Source: JBLHIK01 sp047614005 (GTDB lineage: Bacteria > Patescibacteriota > Minisyncoccia > Phycocordibacterales > UBA1006). From it: DNA of 20,733 bases. A model generated the notes under the pieces. It saw only the letters and a list, made by a program, of their open reading frames with translations, had not been told where the DNA came from and searched no databases. Below are positions 18,024 through 20,733 of the stretch, piece by piece. The stretch's first letter is position 1, and each line of letters opens with the position of its first letter. The position numbers and the translations under genes are program-made. The stretch lies in the NCBI GenBank assembly GCA_047614005.1, contig JBLHIK010000012.1, forward strand, positions 1-20,733, given 5' to 3'.

Positions 18024-20733
18024 CACTAATCTTTATTACTTGGCTATCTTTTTTTTCTAAAATTCTAACAATCCCATTATCTGCATCGACTTCTACTAGA
18101 TCTCCATCTTTAATAATTTGCGTGGCGAATTTTGTCCCGATTACACAAGGTATGTTTAACTCACGCGATATAATAGCTGCATGACAAGTAATCCCACCTT
18201 CATTAGTTACAATAGCTCCAGCTTGTTTCATAAGAGGTACAAATTCAGGTCTTGTCATACTTGTAACTAAAATATCACCATTATTAAAAATATTATCCTT
18301 ATTCTGAGCATCAAGAATAATTCTAACAGTTCCTCTCACTAATCCCTTTGAAGCTCCTTCACCAGAAATTGACTCTGCGTCAGTGTCATGCGATGCAAGT
18401 TCTTTCTCTATCTTCTCAAGATCAATGTTTTCATTATTTGCCACCTCAATAACATCTCGACCGTGAGTAAAAGTTTCAAATCCATTAATGCGTGACTGGA
18501 TTGATTTTTTGTTTTCTCTTATCCAGACAATTCCTTTTATGAGTTCAGTAGGAAGAACATAGAGAGCATCTTGCTTAGCAAGACTAGACCTATCTATCAT
18601 TTCTTCTGAGAGGATTTGTAGCAGAGCCTGGCATTTTGCAATATTATCTTTTCGATAATCACGAAGGTGAGTTACATATTTGATATATTCATAAATCTTA
18701 AGTTCTTTTGTATTCAAATTTAATACAAATTCTTTATCTTTATAAGCAACTTCCTTAATATCTTTATTGGAATAAGTAAGTAAATCTTCTTTTATAAAAT
18801 CTCCCTCTTGTGTAGAATAATAGTCAGTATAAAGATATTTTCCATTATTAATAATTTCTTTTGAAATCTCTTTTTGAGCTAGCGCAATTTTTGCATTCTC
18901 AAACCTTTTTTCAAAAGAATTAAATGGAGTACTTGAAATATATTCAAGAATACCATCCAGTGAATCAATATTATTTTCAACTTTTTTTAATACTGCTTTA
19001 ACTGTACCGGCTTCAAGGAACTCAATAAATAAAGTACCTACAATCATTTCATCGTAAACATTCTGAATAGAGGTAATAGCTTCAATAAGATCATTTTCTG
19101 AATAATTACTCAAATCTGCATTTATATGTAATTCATATAGCTGGGAAATAATTTTTTCATATGAATTATATTTTTGTTTAAATATATTCAGGTCAAATTT
19201 ATTTGTTAAATAATTCTTAAAAGTATCAAAAGCAAGACCTTGATAAAGGTCGAGACGTCCTGTTATTAAAGCCTTATCTTTCTTGAATCCATAGTAAAGA
19301 GCCAGTGACCCATCTCCTAAAATCCAAGTAGTAACGAATAGCGGAGAAAATCTACCTCGAACCACAAGAACGTCTTCGTTGCCCTTGTGGTCAAGGTATT
19401 TTTTGAATACCCTAGATTGCTTATTTTTTTCTAAGATTCTTACAATCCCATTATCTGCATCGACTTCTACTAGATCTCCATCATTAAATATTTTAGTAGC
19501 AATCTCGGTTCCAATGATACAAGGTTTTTTGAGTTCACGAGACATAATAGCTGCGTGACAAGTAATGCCACCTTCATCGGTAATAAAAGCAATAGCTCGA
19601 CCCATAGCAGAAACCATATCAGGAGTAGTCATGCTTGTTACTAAAATTTCACCATCCTGCAGCTTATCCAAATCATGAATCGTTCCGATATTACGCACAA
19701 CACCCTGAACAATTCCCTTTGAAGCTACCTGTCCAGTAACGCTTGTAATTCCTGATAAATCTTCTTGAAAGAATTCAATGATATTTTTATTATCTTGTCC
19801 GTGATAAATACGAATATCCTTCTTAACATTTATGATTGAGTATTGTTTCTTGCGCTGATCAAGAATATCTTTGCTTGGAATATTTTTTTGAGCAACTTCA
19901 TCTCGTGTACATAAAATCAATTCGCTATATGTTAAACCGAGCTCTTGTGCCTTAGACTCAAAGAGATCATAGGCATCAAAAGAAGAACGATTTAGTATAT
20001 CCGTCCTTTGTGTTCTGTAGTATACGATCCACTGCATCACATCTACCAAGTTTTCATCCACAGTTTCGAGAAGTTCTTTTGCTCGAGCAATAGACTCAAT
20101 AATCTTTACCTTCTCATGTTTACTTTCTTCTCTCATTTGACCGGTATCCAGATTAGTCTTCTTTTGACGAGCTTGTTCGATTGTATAGCCTTCACGACTT
20201 CCATATCGTGCCCCTACGTACTTGTATTTAGCTACGTGAGATTCTAGATCATCTGTCTCTGCAAGCTCTCGCATTTCAATTTTATATTCGTTATCACGCA
20301 GTGGAATATTTAAGGTATCCATTAACCCTAACGCTTCTTCCTCGCTTGTTTTTTCCTTAAGTCTTTGCTCAAGAGTATCTTTAATCAAACCTTGTACAGT
20401 GAGCACCTGTAAGGCTGGTGTATATCGTTCGTATGCATCAATGAATTCTTCATAGGTAGTATTTACCGAATCCAGCAACACCTTCTCATTAGCTTCAAAT
20501 TTGGCAATTGATTTCTTAAACACAGCTGGGTCTTGAAATGCTTCAAACATTTTATCTCCAGTTATTTTTAATTCACTTTTCACATAGTAGATATCTTCAC
20601 CACCGACAATTGCAAGGCTTTCAAGAGCTTTCCAACCCGGTACATAATGCTCAAAATATTGTGGTATAACTTGTCCGTAAATAATAAATGTAAGGAGTAA
20701 GGGCGGGTACGGACGTTTTACAACTTTTATATA
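18019..20733 (-). CDS. Protein with two PEP-utilising phosphohistidine swivelling domains, partial
   Basis: At least 904 residues; the frame is open to the window edge, so the N-terminus is missing. Two swivelling domains of the PEP synthase/PPDK type each carry the phospho-acceptor signature GGITCHAAI(M/I)SREL, with His codons at 19555-19557 and 18181-18183. Each is preceded by a helical module containing an Arg-rich helix (YYRTQRTDILNR and THLRDYRKDNIAK). The arrangement is therefore helical-swivel-helical-swivel. No ATP-grasp or TIM-barrel domain is visible, so as seen it is not a full PEP synthase; a catalytic domain could lie beyond the edge. The visible upstream residues (RPYPPLLLTFIIYGQ..., VPGWKALESL) do not look like ATP-grasp. 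GTG at 20583 is internal, not a start. Confidence 0.82.
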   Translation of the reverse strand, partial: YIKVVKRPYPPLLLTFIIYGQVIPQYFEHYVPGWKALESLAIVGGEDIYYVKSELKITGDKMFEAFQDPAVFKKSIAKFEANEKVLLDSVNTTYEEFIDAYERYTPALQVLTVQGLIKDTLEQRLKEKTSEEEALGLMDTLNIPLRDNEYKIEMRELAETDDLESHVAKYKYVGARYGSREGYTIEQARQKKTNLDTGQMREESKHEKVKIIESIARAKELLETVDENLVDVMQWIVYYRTQRTDILNRSSFDAYDLFESKAQELGLTYSELILCTRDEVAQKNIPSKDILDQRKKQYSIINVKKDIRIYHGQDNKNIIEFFQEDLSGITSVTGQVASKGIVQGVVRNIGTIHDLDKLQDGEILVTSMTTPDMVSAMGRAIAFITDEGGITCHAAIMSRELKKPCIIGTEIATKIFNDGDLVEVDADNGIVRILEKNKQSRVFKKYLDHKGNEDVLVVRGRFSPLFVTTWILGDGSLALYYGFKKDKALITGRLDLYQGLAFDTFKNYLTNKFDLNIFKQKYNSYEKIISQLYELHINADLSNYSENDLIEAITSIQNVYDEMIVGTLFIEFLEAGTVKAVLKKVENNIDSLDGILEYISSTPFNSFEKRFENAKIALAQKEISKEIINNGKYLYTDYYSTQEGDFIKEDLLTYSNKDIKEVAYKDKEFVLNLNTKELKIYEYIKYVTHLRDYRKDNIAKCQALLQILSEEMIDRSSLAKQDALYVLPTELIKGIVWIRENKKSIQSRINGFETFTHGRDVIEVANNENIDLEKIEKELASHDTDAESISGEGASKGLVRGTVRIILDAQNKDNIFNNGDILVTSMTRPEFVPLMKQAGAIVTNEGGITCHAAIISRELNIPCVIGTKFATQIIKDGDLVEVDADNGIVRILEKKDSQVIKISV
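18068..18108. repeat. 41-bp exact direct repeat, copy 1 (C-terminal swivelling domain)
   Basis: Identical to 19442-19482. It encodes the DLVEVDADNGIVR block at the end of each swivelling domain. Similarity extends a further 20 bp to the left with few changes. Confidence 0.9.
19442..19482. repeat. 41-bp exact direct repeat, copy 2 (N-terminal swivelling domain)
   Basis: Identical to 18068-18108. Identity even at third codon positions, in domains whose linkers have diverged fully, points to recent gene conversion or duplication. Confidence 0.9.

Noticed and set aside
20583..20583. GTG as the start of the two-swivel protein
   Set aside because: The same frame remains open for 50 codons to the window edge with protein-like sequence, so the gene is partial.
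18019..20733. Complete PEP synthase or pyruvate phosphate dikinase
   Set aside because: Neither the ATP-grasp nor the PEP-binding TIM-barrel motifs are visible in the sequence available.

Overview
The window looks like a chromosomal segment of a reduced-genome bacterium of the Candidate Phyla Radiation (Patescibacteria, most likely a Parcubacteria-type lineage). This is inferred from the AT-rich sequence read with the standard code, short intergenic gaps, many small single-membrane-segment proteins, surface proteins with lamin-tail and PKD domains, a TraG/VirD4-like ATPase with a long disordered tail, and an ECF sigma factor paired with a DUF5667-type membrane protein. No database search was possible.

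Layout. 52-1206 (-) is an anchored surface protein with an Asp/Lys repeat. 1285-1498 is a structured intergenic region with an inverted copy of the 3' part of tRNA-Tyr and its terminator; tRNA-Tyr(GTA) is at 1481-1563 (-). tsaC and ychF (1612-3306, -) form a two-gene unit. An MFS transporter (3336-4532, -) and an 83-residue protein (4615-4866, -) follow. On the plus strand, 5005-6802 holds an ECF sigma factor overlapping a putative anti-sigma membrane protein. 6883-10712 (-) carries a TraG-like ATPase and a lamin-tail/PKD surface protein, divergent from two small membrane genes (10784-11569, +). 11605-11766 is a short transcription unit with a 27-codon reading frame and a terminator, just ahead of an M20 dipeptidase (11787-13115, +). 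A small Pro/Glu-rich frame follows (13227-13400, +).

The most interesting block is 13474-16217 (-): glutamate dehydrogenase, a secreted His-rich protein, then a GluR0-like ligand-gated K+ channel (S1 - TM1 - P-loop with TVGYGD - TM2 - S2). The channel has no visible signal peptide, and its flanking charges suggest that the ligand domain may lie in the cytoplasm, opposite to known GluR0. Farther right are a YtxH-like Lys-rich protein, a small membrane coiled-coil protein, a histidine phosphatase, and a large protein with two phosphohistidine swivelling domains that runs off the right edge (18019-20733, -).

A recurring regulatory feature is that at least ten genes have a -10 box (often extended, TGnTATAAT) ending only 6-8 nt before the start codon, with no Shine-Dalgarno sequence. 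Leaderless transcription therefore looks like the default for first genes here. Several start codons below were chosen on this basis.
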